Shown: positions 7,117 through 15,135, counted from the first letter of the stretch. The stretch: DNA of 16,524 nucleotides from an uncultured Lachnospiraceae bacterium (GCA_910587935.1 CAJUNP010000049.1:1-16524); one strand, 5' to 3'. Made by a program: numbers and translations. Notes: generated by a model from the sequence alone, not told the origin.

Positions 7117-8274
7117 ATGTGCAATACAAATGAATTGAAAGAACGGGAAACCTATTTGTTAGAAGCATTCAATGATTCCGATTTCGCAGATGAATTAAAA
7201 CAAGTAAGGATCTCTATTGAAGAAGATCTCAAAATGTTTGTTACACATTTGAAAAAGAGATTATCAGAGGAACATAAAATATATGAAAATATCGAGTCTA
7301 GAATCAAAAGTAAAGATAGTTTTAAAGAGAAACTTTATAGAAAAGATTACATAAAAACATGGAATGTTACCAAAGATATAAAAGAAAATCAGCAAATGAT
7401 ATCAAAATGTCTGCCTGATTTACTGGGTTTCCGGATAAATTGTTTCTTTTGGCAGGATGAAGAAATAATTTATAATATTCTGAAAGAATACTATGATCAA
7501 AAGAATTTTACAAATTTTACATTAAATTTTTCTGAAAACAAGATTCAAAAAAATGGTCATACTATATACAAATTATCTGGAATTTTCAAAGAAAAATATT
7601 GCTTTGAGCTCCAAATCAAGGCTATTATGCACAATATATGGGGAGAAGTTGAACATAAAACTATTTACAAGAACAAAAATTATGATGCTGATATTTCAAA
7701 TAAAATAGCCATTACAGAAGAGGTATTTAATATTTTACAAGCATCCGACAAACAACTGGTTACATTGTTTAAAAAGAAAAATAGTGAAAAACATTTAATT
7801 TATGCACTATTTTATGAAAAAACAAAGGAGATTGTCGCCCAAAAATGTGGAACAGATATTCTGGCAGCACACTATAACGGATATTTTCAAATATTTTCTG
7901 ATTCTGATAATATTCAGTATATAAAAAAATATGTTGCATTTTCACTTTTAGAGACGGACTTTAGTAAAATAGAGGGCAATTGGAATAATCCGGATCAAAA
8001 AGCTGTTCAATTAAAAGTATTGATTACTACTGAATTTTTAGATTATAATTTAAAATGTCTATTTTATATTTGCGAATTAATATATGACCTTTCGACGTTT
8101 GAAACTTTTATGCTATTTCTTTCAAAATATTTATTGGAAAAGTATGGAGCGCAGGATGAAAGCCGTGATGAAACGGATGCATTTGGAGACAGTGACGAGC
8201 CGGATATGGATTACATAGAAAATATTTTAACTATGTTAGATGATAAGATTGGAGGCCGCAAAAAGAATGGATAA
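7117..8274 (+). CDS. RelA/SpoT synthetase-domain protein (possible alarmone or nucleotide pyrophosphokinase)
   Basis: This is a 385-residue soluble protein. I start it at ATG 7117 because GGGGG lies 6 nt upstream; an in-frame TTG at 7111 is too close to that site. Residues about 45-190 resemble the RelA/SpoT synthetase fold, which transfers pyrophosphate from ATP to a nucleotide. Visible motifs are SRIKSKDSFKEKL (61-73; Arg62, Lys64, Ser68, Lys72), DLLGFRINC (101-109; Asp101, Gly104, Arg106) and FELQIK followed by MHNIWGEVEHKTIYK (163-185; Glu164, Gln166, His172, Glu179, His180). Two positions depart from the classical enzymes. The NGYxSxH guanine-binding loop reads NGHTIYKLSG (146-155), and ExQxR is ExQxK (Lys168). 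There is no HD hydrolase, TGS or ACT domain, so this is not a housekeeping Rel. The C-terminal half (about 200-385) is unrecognised and has an acidic linker at 346-366. The gene overlaps the DGQHR gene by 8 nt. The acceptor nucleotide is unknown. Confidence 0.8.
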   Translation: MCNTNELKERETYLLEAFNDSDFADELKQVRISIEEDLKMFVTHLKKRLSEEHKIYENIESRIKSKDSFKEKLYRKDYIKTWNVTKDIKENQQMISKCLPDLLGFRINCFFWQDEEIIYNILKEYYDQKNFTNFTLNFSENKIQKNGHTIYKLSGIFKEKYCFELQIKAIMHNIWGEVEHKTIYKNKNYDADISNKIAITEEVFNILQASDKQLVTLFKKKNSEKHLIYALFYEKTKEIVAQKCGTDILAAHYNGYFQIFSDSDNIQYIKKYVAFSLLETDFSKIEGNWNNPDQKAVQLKVLITTEFLDYNLKCLFYICELIYDLSTFETFMLFLSKYLLEKYGAQDESRDETDAFGDSDEPDMDYIENILTMLDDKIGGRKKNG

Positions 8275-9298
8275 AATCTCTCAAAATAAACAACTTGATT
8301 TACTTCAAACAAAAAAAACGGTTGACTGGTTAGTTAATAATACTTCTGTAAATGTGTTTAACCCTATTAACTTTACCGGTTATCAGCGTCAAATTGACAA
8401 TAAACACTGTTCCAAAATAGCAGACTACTTAAAGCAGGATTTTTTTCTGCCAACAGCTATTATTTGTTCCACAGATAAAGAATATACAGAAAACAGCAAA
8501 TTGAGAATTGTTGACGGACAACACCGGGTAAAAGCCTTTAAAATGCTACAATTAGAATCGCCTGTCAGATATACTGAGATTAAAGATTATGAAATTCCCG
8601 TTATTGTTTTGGCCAAAGTGGATGAAAATACTGAAATTGATACATTTATAACAATTAACAAAACATCTAAAAAGGTGGACACATCTCTTGCCCTTGTTTT
8701 GAAAAACAAGATGAATAAATACAACACCAGCGGAGACCTGACTATGCCAAGAGCAGAATATGTCGCTGTTGAACTGGCTCAGATTTTAAATTTCCGGGAA
8801 GATTCTAATAATATTTGGTTTGATAAAATTTTGTTTGAGGGCAATCCGAAAAATACTCTTCAAATAATAAGTTTAAATGCTTTTGTTAAATCAACTCGCG
8901 TTCTGCTAAATCAAATGGCAAAAAAACATCTAATTTCTTTAGATTGGAAAGAAAACACTGAAATAACAAATTGTATTGAAATGTGTTATAAAATCATTAC
9001 TCACATTTGGATGATCGTACAAAATAGATGGCCGGACTTATTTAATTCTGACTTAGAAAAAAGAAGAATTATCCAGGGGGCTATCGGATATTCATCTTTT
9101 AATAAGGTTATTATTGAATTACTCGGAAAGAAAATAAATGATAAGGAGTTTGATCTTATTAAATCATTTGAGGATAAAATAAGAAATCTTTCTATTGAAT
9201 CAGAAAAATGGCTGCCCGGAGGCCCTTATTCAAAATATTCTTCCGAATCAGGATACAGTATCGTAGCACGGGAAATTCTGGATGATATGAATATGTAA
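8267..9298 (+). CDS. DGQHR-domain protein (DndB/ParB-like fold), partner of the RelA/SpoT-domain gene
   Basis: This is a 343-residue soluble protein. The start at ATG 8267 is chosen because GGAGG (8251-8255) precedes it by 11 nt; it overlaps the upstream stop by 8 nt, which implies translational coupling. The hallmark is RIVDGQHRVKAFKML (80-94). Upstream is RQIDNKHCSKIADYLKQ (41-57) and downstream FITINKTSKKVDTSLAL (127-143), the order typical of DGQHR/DndB-type proteins. That fold is related to ParB/sulfiredoxin domains, some of which bind or hydrolyse nucleotides at a comparable DGxHR motif. DndB itself regulates DNA phosphorothioation genes, but no dnd modification genes are present here. 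The C-terminal part (about 150-343) is helical and unrecognised, with a Trp- and Gly-containing end (KWLPGGPYSKY). Its tight coupling suggests it acts on or with the RelA/SpoT-domain protein, for example as regulator or antitoxin; this is inference. Confidence 0.82.
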   Translation: MDKISQNKQLDLLQTKKTVDWLVNNTSVNVFNPINFTGYQRQIDNKHCSKIADYLKQDFFLPTAIICSTDKEYTENSKLRIVDGQHRVKAFKMLQLESPVRYTEIKDYEIPVIVLAKVDENTEIDTFITINKTSKKVDTSLALVLKNKMNKYNTSGDLTMPRAEYVAVELAQILNFREDSNNIWFDKILFEGNPKNTLQIISLNAFVKSTRVLLNQMAKKHLISLDWKENTEITNCIEMCYKIITHIWMIVQNRWPDLFNSDLEKRRIIQGAIGYSSFNKVIIELLGKKINDKEFDLIKSFEDKIRNLSIESEKWLPGGPYSKYSSESGYSIVAREILDDMNM

Positions 9299-9324
9299 CC
9301 AGCTTGTAATTGATTGCTATTTCT

Positions 9325-9357
9325 CCTTCATTTAAAGACGTGAAGGTACATATCTTT
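9325..9357 (+). terminator. Weak terminator-like hairpin after the DGQHR gene
   Basis: CCTTCA (9325-9330) pairs with TGAAGG (9341-9346). A T-run (CTTTTTT) follows after an 8-nt gap, which weakens the case for a true intrinsic terminator. Confidence 0.35.
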
Positions 9358-9365
9358 TTTAGACC

Positions 9366-9420
9366 TAAAAAAATCCCCCATACTGAACATTCACATTCTT
9401 TGTCCTGTATGGGGGCATGT
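9366..9420 (-). terminator. Strong convergent terminator at the 3' end of malQ
   Basis: CCCCCATAC (9375-9383) and GTATGGGGG (9407-9415) form a perfect 9-bp stem. On the minus strand it is followed by ATTTTTTTAGG, an intrinsic terminator ending the maltose operon just after malQ. On the plus strand CATGTTTT follows, so it may also stop transcription arriving from the DGQHR gene. Confidence 0.85.
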
Positions 9421-9427
9421 TTTGAAT

Positions 9428-10903
9428 CTATCTTCCATACAGCTTCGTCATCCTGCGGATTCCGTCCGCAAGCGCCGGACTAAGCTGTTCTTCCTGCACT
9501 CTCCATGTCCAGTTTTGGCTGTTTAAGGTGCTTGGCTTATTCATCCGCGCGTCGGCTCCCAGTCCCAGGTAATCCTGCATCTGGGCTACAAACAGATCCG
9601 AAACGGACGCCATACCGCAGCAGATCATGGCTTTCGGAAGCTTTTCCGCGTCCTCTAACTGCAAATATTCCATAGCATACCGCAGGTTTTCTTCACTGAT
9701 CATCTGCTGCCACTGGAGCAGCGTTTCGTTATCATGGGTTCCCGTATAACATACCGTGTTCGGCGAATACGTAAAAGGCAGGTAATTGCCGGCTTCCCTG
9801 CTGTCAAAAGCAAACTGCAGTACTTTCATGCCCGGAAATCCGGACTGTTCCTGCATCTGTATGACTTCGGGAGTTAAAAATCCTAAATCCTCCGCAATAA
9901 AGCGGGTTTCGGGCAGGTTTTGGCGGATTGCATTAATTAAGTCCATACCCGGACCCTTGCGCCACTCTCCTTTTACGGCCGTCTCTTCTTCGGAGGGTAT
10001 TGCCCAATAGCTTTCGATTCCGCGGAAATGGTCGATACGCACCCTGTCAAAAAAGTGCGCCGCCACGCGCAGGCGGGAAATCCACCAGTCAAAACCGTCC
10101 TGCTTCATGCGTTCCCAATCGTAAATGGGATTGCCCCATCTCTGCCCGACGGCGGAAAAAGCATCCGGCGGACAACCTGCGATTATAACGGGCATCCGGT
10201 TGGCGTCTAACTGAAAATGATCCGGCGACGCCCATACGTCCGCCGAGTCCATGGGAACATAAATCGGCACGTCGCCGATTAAGGAGATTCCCTGCTCACG
10301 GGCATACCGGTGCAGTTCTTCCCATTGTTTATAGAAAGTATATTGTAAAAAGAAGTGAAATTCTATCTGATCCTGCAGACGTTCCCTGCAGGCTTCCATG
10401 GCGTCCGGTTTCCTGAGACGGACTCCGTCCTCCCAATCTGTCCAGGGGGCCTGGTGATGTTCTTTTTTCAGGGCCATAAAAACCGCAAAGTCTTCCAGCC
10501 ACCACTTTTGCTTCTCCGTAAACTCCCGGTACCGCGGATCGTTGTGTCCGTCGAATCTGAGAAAAGCTTTGTATAAAAGCGGTAATCTATGTCGGTACAG
10601 GAGGCTGAAATCCACTTTTGCGGGATTTTCTCCCCATTCCTGCTCCTGCATTTCTTCGGGTTGTAAAAGTCCCTCTTTTGCTAACAGCTCCAAATCAATC
10701 AGGTAATGATTGCCGGCAAAGGTTGACAGCGCCTGATAAGGCGAATCACCGTATCCGGTGGGATTAATCGGAAGCATCTGCCAACAGCTCTGTCCGGCTT
10801 CTTTTAAGAAATCCACAAACCTGTAAGCGGCTTTTCCCAGGGTTCCGATTCCATAGGGCGAGGGCAATGAGGACATATGAAGTAATATTCCGCTTTGTCT
10901 CAT
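9428..10903 (-). CDS. malQ: 4-alpha-glucanotransferase (amylomaltase, GH77)
   Basis: This cytoplasmic disproportionating enzyme moves alpha-1,4-glucan segments between malto-oligosaccharides and releases glucose. The start is set at ATG 10903 (491 residues) because GAGG lies 7 nt upstream and the family begins with MRQSGILLHMSSLPSPYGIG; the longer frame to 10951 would overlap the repressor gene and lacks a ribosome site. GH77 signatures are all present: VRIDHFRGIESYW (nucleophile Asp291), FIAEDLGFLTPEV (acid/base Glu338), FPGMKVLQFAF and YTGTHDNETLLQW (Asp391). The C-terminus RMNKPSTLNSQNWTWR fits the family, and the length is normal for a bacterial MalQ. It is the last gene of the operon, 20 nt after the LacI-family gene, and ends at a strong terminator. 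It processes the sugars brought in by the transporter upstream. Confidence 0.95.
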   Translation of the reverse strand: MRQSGILLHMSSLPSPYGIGTLGKAAYRFVDFLKEAGQSCWQMLPINPTGYGDSPYQALSTFAGNHYLIDLELLAKEGLLQPEEMQEQEWGENPAKVDFSLLYRHRLPLLYKAFLRFDGHNDPRYREFTEKQKWWLEDFAVFMALKKEHHQAPWTDWEDGVRLRKPDAMEACRERLQDQIEFHFFLQYTFYKQWEELHRYAREQGISLIGDVPIYVPMDSADVWASPDHFQLDANRMPVIIAGCPPDAFSAVGQRWGNPIYDWERMKQDGFDWWISRLRVAAHFFDRVRIDHFRGIESYWAIPSEEETAVKGEWRKGPGMDLINAIRQNLPETRFIAEDLGFLTPEVIQMQEQSGFPGMKVLQFAFDSREAGNYLPFTYSPNTVCYTGTHDNETLLQWQQMISEENLRYAMEYLQLEDAEKLPKAMICCGMASVSDLFVAQMQDYLGLGADARMNKPSTLNSQNWTWRVQEEQLSPALADGIRRMTKLYGR

Positions 10904-10923
10904 GGGCTGACCTCTTTTCATTG

Positions 10924-11925
10924 CTATATTTTTCTTACACTCTGCCTGCACTTTAAACGGAAAGGAATATACTCATGGCGTGCAGGCGCATTTTGTTCAA
11001 TACATTCCACAAGCATTTCGTAGCTTCTTTTTGCCAGTTGTTTCGCATTTTGTTCAATCGTTGTGATTTTGGGACAGTAAAATTCTCCGATTTGGATTCC
11101 GTCAAAACCGACTACGGAAATATCCTGCGGCACCCTAAGTCCGTAATCGCAAATAGCGCTGATGGCTCCGATTGCCATTACGTCCGCCATGGCGAATACC
11201 GCCGTTACCTTAATGCCCCGGCTTAAGAGCTGGTCCATGGCCTCGTATCCGCTTTTGAAGGAATATTTACCGCTGATGTACGGCCCGCTTTGGTCAAGCT
11301 TCATACCTCTTTGCAGGTGCGCTTCTTCCCATCCTTTATAGCGGAGACGGCTTGTGTCGGATGCCGTGGAACCTCCGATTAACGCGATTCTGGTGTGGCC
11401 GTTTTCCATCAGGTAGTTTACCGCGCAGCGCGCTGCCATGCAGTCGTTGGTGGTAACGCTGGAAAGATTCTGGAAATCCAGTTCCGATGCGTCATTGGTG
11501 ACAAGCACACAGGGCACCTTGATTTTATCAAAATCTTCCTGAAAATTTTTATTATTTCCTCCCAGAAACAAAATACCTTTCGGTTTTTTGTCGCGGCACA
11601 GCTGCCTTGCGTGAAGTACCTCGTTGTCATCCTCATCCATAAAATCCGTAACCAGTGTGTAATCTGTCCCCGCAAACAGGGATTGTATGGTTTCCAGCAT
11701 GGAAGCAAATAATTCGTTGGAATTACCTTTTACAATGGTAATGATCGTTTCGCTTTGCTGCTGTTTTAAATTTTTGGCACTGGTGTTGAGAATAAAGTCG
11801 TGCTTATCCACTGCTTCCAGTATGGTTTTTTTTGCGTTCTCGCTTACGTTTGGATGGTTATTGAGCACACGGGATACCGTACCTACGGAATATCCGGTCT
11901 CACGTGCCAAATCTTTTATCGTCAT
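10924..11925 (-). CDS. LacI-family transcriptional repressor of the malto-oligosaccharide operon
   Basis: This is a 333-residue regulator. The N-terminal HTH is MTIKDLARETGYSVGTVSRV (1-20) followed by LNNHPNVSE, with hinge helix TSAKNLKQQQ at about 48-57. The rest is a periplasmic-binding-protein-like sugar-sensing domain, with KPKGILFLGG, TTNDCMAARCAVNYLMENGH, RIALIGGS, AVFAMADVMAIGAI and ISVVGFDGI in the standard order. It would bind DNA until a sugar is sensed. It sits inside the operon, 7 nt after the permease stop (the stop overlaps its AAAGGA ribosome site) and 20 nt before malQ, so it is co-transcribed with the genes it probably controls. The likely operators are the two GAAACGTTTC palindromes at the operon promoter. 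A MalR-like role is inferred from context. Confidence 0.92.
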   Translation of the reverse strand: MTIKDLARETGYSVGTVSRVLNNHPNVSENAKKTILEAVDKHDFILNTSAKNLKQQQSETIITIVKGNSNELFASMLETIQSLFAGTDYTLVTDFMDEDDNEVLHARQLCRDKKPKGILFLGGNNKNFQEDFDKIKVPCVLVTNDASELDFQNLSSVTTNDCMAARCAVNYLMENGHTRIALIGGSTASDTSRLRYKGWEEAHLQRGMKLDQSGPYISGKYSFKSGYEAMDQLLSRGIKVTAVFAMADVMAIGAISAICDYGLRVPQDISVVGFDGIQIGEFYCPKITTIEQNAKQLAKRSYEMLVECIEQNAPARHEYIPFRLKCRQSVRKI

Positions 11926-11932
11926 TGTCTGT

Positions 11933-12778
11933 CTATCCTTTCACAGCCCCCGCTGCAACACCTTTTATAATATACTTCTGACAGAATAAATACAAGATAA
12001 TTATCGGCAGGATGCTGAGCATAATAATGGCCATGGTAGCGCCAAGGTCTACGGAGCCGTAGCTTCCTTTCAGGTATTGGATATGGATCGGAATCGTCAT
12101 GTATTCCGTACGGTCCAGCACCAGGTAGGGTAAAAGGTAATCGTTCCAGACCCACATAACTTCCAGGATTCCTACGGATACCATGGTCGGTTTTAACATG
12201 GCAAGCACAACCCGGAAGAAAGTAACCAGGGGCCCGCACCCGTCGATGGCGGCCGCTTCTTCAATTTCCAGGGGAAGTCCTTTTACAAATCCCACAAACA
12301 TGAAGATTGCCAGTCCCGCTCCGAATCCAAGGTAAATAATGGGGATGGTCCAAGGTGTATTTAAATGGAGCGTATCCGCGGTTCCCGCCAGGGTATACAT
12401 AACCATCTGGAACGGAACGATCATGGAAAATACGCATAAGTAGTAAAAAATCCGGCTGAATCTGCTGTTTACCCTTGCAATGTACCATGCGGACATGGAA
12501 GTGCAGAGTAAAATCAGGATGGTTGAAAAAATGGTAATGTAAAAGCTGTAAAACACGGACTTAAGGAAGGGATAGTTACCAAAAGTCATACCCTTCACGT
12601 AGTTTGCAAATCCTACAAAGGATTCGGAGTTGGGAAGAGCAAAGGTGTCCGTATTGACATAGGCGTTTGCCTTAAAGGAGTTAATGGCTACCTCCACGAT
12701 CGGAAGTACATATACAATACAGATAATTACAAACAGACAGGTTAAAATAATGCTGCCTACGGTTCTTTTTTCTTTCAT
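11933..12778 (-). CDS. Sugar ABC transporter permease, MalG type
   Basis: This is a 281-residue inner-membrane permease subunit of a carbohydrate ABC importer (CUT1 type). It has about six membrane segments, the first at residues 9-30. The EAA loop that docks the ATPase is EEAAAIDGCGPLVTFFRVVL (173-192). The C-terminus KGVAAGAVKG is typical of MalG-like subunits. Its ATG overlaps the upstream permease stop by one nucleotide (TAATG), so translation is coupled, and the repressor gene begins 7 nt after its stop. The context with malQ points to malto-oligosaccharides. No ATPase gene is present in the operon. Confidence 0.93.
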   Translation of the reverse strand: MKEKRTVGSIILTCLFVIICIVYVLPIVEVAINSFKANAYVNTDTFALPNSESFVGFANYVKGMTFGNYPFLKSVFYSFYITIFSTILILLCTSMSAWYIARVNSRFSRIFYYLCVFSMIVPFQMVMYTLAGTADTLHLNTPWTIPIIYLGFGAGLAIFMFVGFVKGLPLEIEEAAAIDGCGPLVTFFRVVLAMLKPTMVSVGILEVMWVWNDYLLPYLVLDRTEYMTIPIHIQYLKGSYGSVDLGATMAIIMLSILPIIILYLFCQKYIIKGVAAGAVKG

Positions 12779-13698
12779 TATTGCTGCACCTCCTTGTCTC
12801 TGGTTGCCTTTAACTGTGCCAGTGCAAAGGCCGCTACAAGAATAAAGAACATCACTGCCTTAGCCTGCGCCACGCCTCTGGTGTTGGCGCCTGTATAGAA
12901 GGTCTTGTAGATATTTAACGCCAGCATTTCCGTCGTATTGATTATGGAGCCGTCCGGCTGGAACGCCGCGGGCATACCGTTGGTCAACGCCAGGTTCTGG
13001 TCGAAGAGCTTGAAGGAATTGGTCAGCGTTAAGAATACGCAGATGGTAATGGAGGGCATTACGTTTGGTATCGTTACCTTCCAGAGAGTCTGCCACTTAT
13101 TGGCGCCGTCAATTTTGGCCGCCTCCATCATGTCTTCGGGAATTCCCTGCAGTCCGGCAATATAAATAATCATCATATAACCAACCTGCTGCCAGCACAT
13201 TAAAATCAGAAGACCCCAGAAGCCATAGCTTGTTTTTGCAAGCAGGTAGGTGTCATAATATCTTAAAATACCGTCAAAGATCATGGACCAGATGTAACCG
13301 AGTACAATGCCGCCGATCAGGTTAGGCATAAAAAATACGGTACGGAATACATTGGCTCCCAGAATGTTCTGTGTGAGAACATACGCTACGGTAAACGCCA
13401 GAATGTTGATGGCAAGAATGGAAACAATCGTAAACAATGCGGTAAACCAGAAGGCATGCACAAAGGACGGATCCTGAAACGCCTTAATGTAATTTGTCAA
13501 ACCTGCAAATTTTGCGTCCCTGGGAGTGGTAAAGGTACAAAATGACAGGTAAATTCCCTTTACAAAGGGATATAAAAATCCAATAATAAAAGCGATAAAA
13601 GTAGGAAATATGAAAATCGGAAAGCAGCGTTGAATGGGCCTGCGTACCAGTACGCTGTTTAACGCTACCGCATCGGATTTCTTTCTTGTTTTTTTCAT
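12778..13698 (-). CDS. Sugar ABC transporter permease, MalF type
   Basis: This is a 306-residue inner-membrane permease, partner of the MalG-type subunit. I start it at ATG 13698, where GGAGG lies 5 nt upstream. A GTG 12 nt earlier would place the start inside that ribosome site. The first membrane segment is at about residues 27-48 and there are about six in all. The EAA loop reads EAAKIDGANKWQTLWKVTIP (192-211), the conserved contact with the ATPase, and is followed by NSFKLFDQNLALTNG. Its length is that of short Gram-positive MalF proteins, without the large periplasmic P2 loop of the E. coli protein. A small perfect hairpin (13714-13726) lies just before the ribosome site. Confidence 0.93.
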   Translation of the reverse strand: MKKTRKKSDAVALNSVLVRRPIQRCFPIFIFPTFIAFIIGFLYPFVKGIYLSFCTFTTPRDAKFAGLTNYIKAFQDPSFVHAFWFTALFTIVSILAINILAFTVAYVLTQNILGANVFRTVFFMPNLIGGIVLGYIWSMIFDGILRYYDTYLLAKTSYGFWGLLILMCWQQVGYMMIIYIAGLQGIPEDMMEAAKIDGANKWQTLWKVTIPNVMPSITICVFLTLTNSFKLFDQNLALTNGMPAAFQPDGSIINTTEMLALNIYKTFYTGANTRGVAQAKAVMFFILVAAFALAQLKATRDKEVQQ

Positions 13699-13713
13699 AG
13701 TAACCTCCACGTT

Positions 13714-13726
13714 GCAGCTTGGCTGC
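13714..13726 (-). other. Small hairpin just upstream of the MalF ribosome site
   Basis: GCAGC-CAA-GCTGC on the minus strand is a perfect 5-bp stem with a 3-nt loop, ending about 5 nt before the GGAGG of the MalF-type gene. It could tune translation initiation, though a chance structure is possible. Confidence 0.35.
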
Positions 13727-13760
13727 GTCTCAAATTCGGATGAAGAACGCCGTATATGCT

Positions 13761-13788
13761 TTAAGGACGGGCATCTGCCCGCCCTTAA
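13761..13788 (-). other. Stem-loop between binding-protein and permease genes
   Basis: Minus-strand TTAAGGGCGGGC and GCCCGTCCTTAA pair over 12 bp, including one G-U pair, around the loop AGAT. No U-run follows, so it is not a simple intrinsic terminator. It sits 30 nt after the binding-protein stop. Hairpins in this position commonly protect the upstream message from 3' decay or attenuate read-through, giving more binding protein than permease. That role is inferred. Confidence 0.7.
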
Positions 13789-13818
13789 GCTTATAGTTAT
13801 TGATATTTATACGATTAT

Positions 13819-15099
13819 TTAGTTATGCTCTGCCGCATACTGGGAAGCCCAGCCGTCTACAAATGCGGTTTTTACATCGTCCCAGGAACCGCCGTTCGCG
13901 GAATACTGTAATAATGCGGATTCAAGAGCCGCTCTCCATGCGTCTACGTTGGGAGTATGGTTAAACGCCCAGGTAACAACGTATTTGCCGTCTGCAATGT
14001 ATTCGTTAGCATCGGTAAAGAATACGTTTTCGGATGCTTTAGCATTCTTGAAAGGGATAGGGCCGAATTCGCGGGCCATCATCTGTGTACCTTCTTCAGA
14101 AGTTACTACCCATTTCATGAAATCAAGGGTTGCCTTAATGTCTGCTTCGGACGCTTTGCTGTTTACTGCCCAGCAGTTTTCAGTACCGCAGCAAAGAGCT
14201 GCATTTTCTTCGCCTGAAACGCCGCAGTAAATCGGGATCATTGCCAGATCGTCAGGATTCATGCCGAAGGTTCCGGTTAAGTTAGCATATTCCCATGTAC
14301 CGTTCTGATAGAATACGGCATTGCCGTTTCCAAACTCTGCTTCCGCTTCGTCGCCGGTTTTGCTGGAAAGCTCTGCAGGAGCGCAGGTTGCGTTGTTAAT
14401 GTATAAATCCCAGATGCTCTTGTAGTTGTCAAGGTATGCTCCGGTAACCGCAGCAGGCTGGGAAGTTACGTTATCGTCTCTGAATTCATAGTATAAAGGC
14501 ATGTTTGCAAGGTGTCCTGTAAATCTCCAGCTGGAGGAGCTGTCAAGACCTGCTGAGGTAAATGCGGAAAATCCAAGTTCAGAGGAACGTGCGGTAATGT
14601 CTTCCGCAATGGATTTTAAAGATGCAAAATCTTTAATATCTTCCAGACTGTATCCGGCGTCGCCTAACAGCTTCACGTTGGTAATGATACCAAACGCTTC
14701 ATAGCAGTAACCTACGCAGAATACTTCGCCGTTCTCGCCTTTTAAGTTAAAGTCGTCGGTGGTCATTTCTTTGTAGAAATCCGTATCCTTTAAATCCAGA
14801 CAGTAGTCTTTCCATGTATCAAGACCTGCCTGATTGCCGCACTGGAAAAGAGTAGGAGCGGAGCTTTTGCTCATCTCTGCCGTCAGAGTTTCGCTGTAAG
14901 TACCGGATGCTGCCGTAACAACCTTAACGTCTACGCCGGTCTGCTCTTTGTAGGTCTTAGCCAGTTCCTGCCATGCAGCGTCTGCTTCCGGTTTGAAATT
15001 GAGATAGTAAACGGAACCTTTTGATTCTTTACCGCCGCAGCCTGCAAACAGTCCGACTGCCATGACGATTGTCAACAGTAATGCCAATTTCTTCTTCAT
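13819..15099 (-). CDS. Extracellular sugar-binding lipoprotein of the ABC importer (MalE type)
   Basis: This is a 426-residue solute-binding protein (family 1 extracellular type) anchored to the outer face of the membrane. The start is ATG 15099 with GGAGGG just upstream; the longer open frame to 15192 would run through the promoter and operators. The signal peptide MKKKLALLLTIVMAVGLFAG ends in lipobox LFAGC, with Cys21 as the lipid-modified residue, followed by the linker GGKESKGS. The mature protein has the usual binding-protein elements: WQELAKTYKEQTGVDVKVV near the start, FGNGNAVFYQNGTWEYANL (256-274) and an FMKWVVTSEEGTQMM region near 327-341. It is the first gene of the operon. The sugar is inferred to be malto-oligosaccharide from the downstream malQ; the sequence itself does not fix the ligand. 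Confidence 0.9.
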   Translation of the reverse strand: MKKKLALLLTIVMAVGLFAGCGGKESKGSVYYLNFKPEADAAWQELAKTYKEQTGVDVKVVTAASGTYSETLTAEMSKSSAPTLFQCGNQAGLDTWKDYCLDLKDTDFYKEMTTDDFNLKGENGEVFCVGYCYEAFGIITNVKLLGDAGYSLEDIKDFASLKSIAEDITARSSELGFSAFTSAGLDSSSSWRFTGHLANMPLYYEFRDDNVTSQPAAVTGAYLDNYKSIWDLYINNATCAPAELSSKTGDEAEAEFGNGNAVFYQNGTWEYANLTGTFGMNPDDLAMIPIYCGVSGEENAALCCGTENCWAVNSKASEADIKATLDFMKWVVTSEEGTQMMAREFGPIPFKNAKASENVFFTDANEYIADGKYVVTWAFNHTPNVDAWRAALESALLQYSANGGSWDDVKTAFVDGWASQYAAEHN

Positions 15100-15135
15100 A
15101 GTTTTCCCTCCATGATAAATGTGTTGTGTAACGTT

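Noticed and set aside
10904..10951. Longer N-terminus for malQ
   Set aside because: It would overlap the LacI-family gene, lacks a ribosome site, and adds residues absent from the family, whose proteins begin near MRQSGILL.
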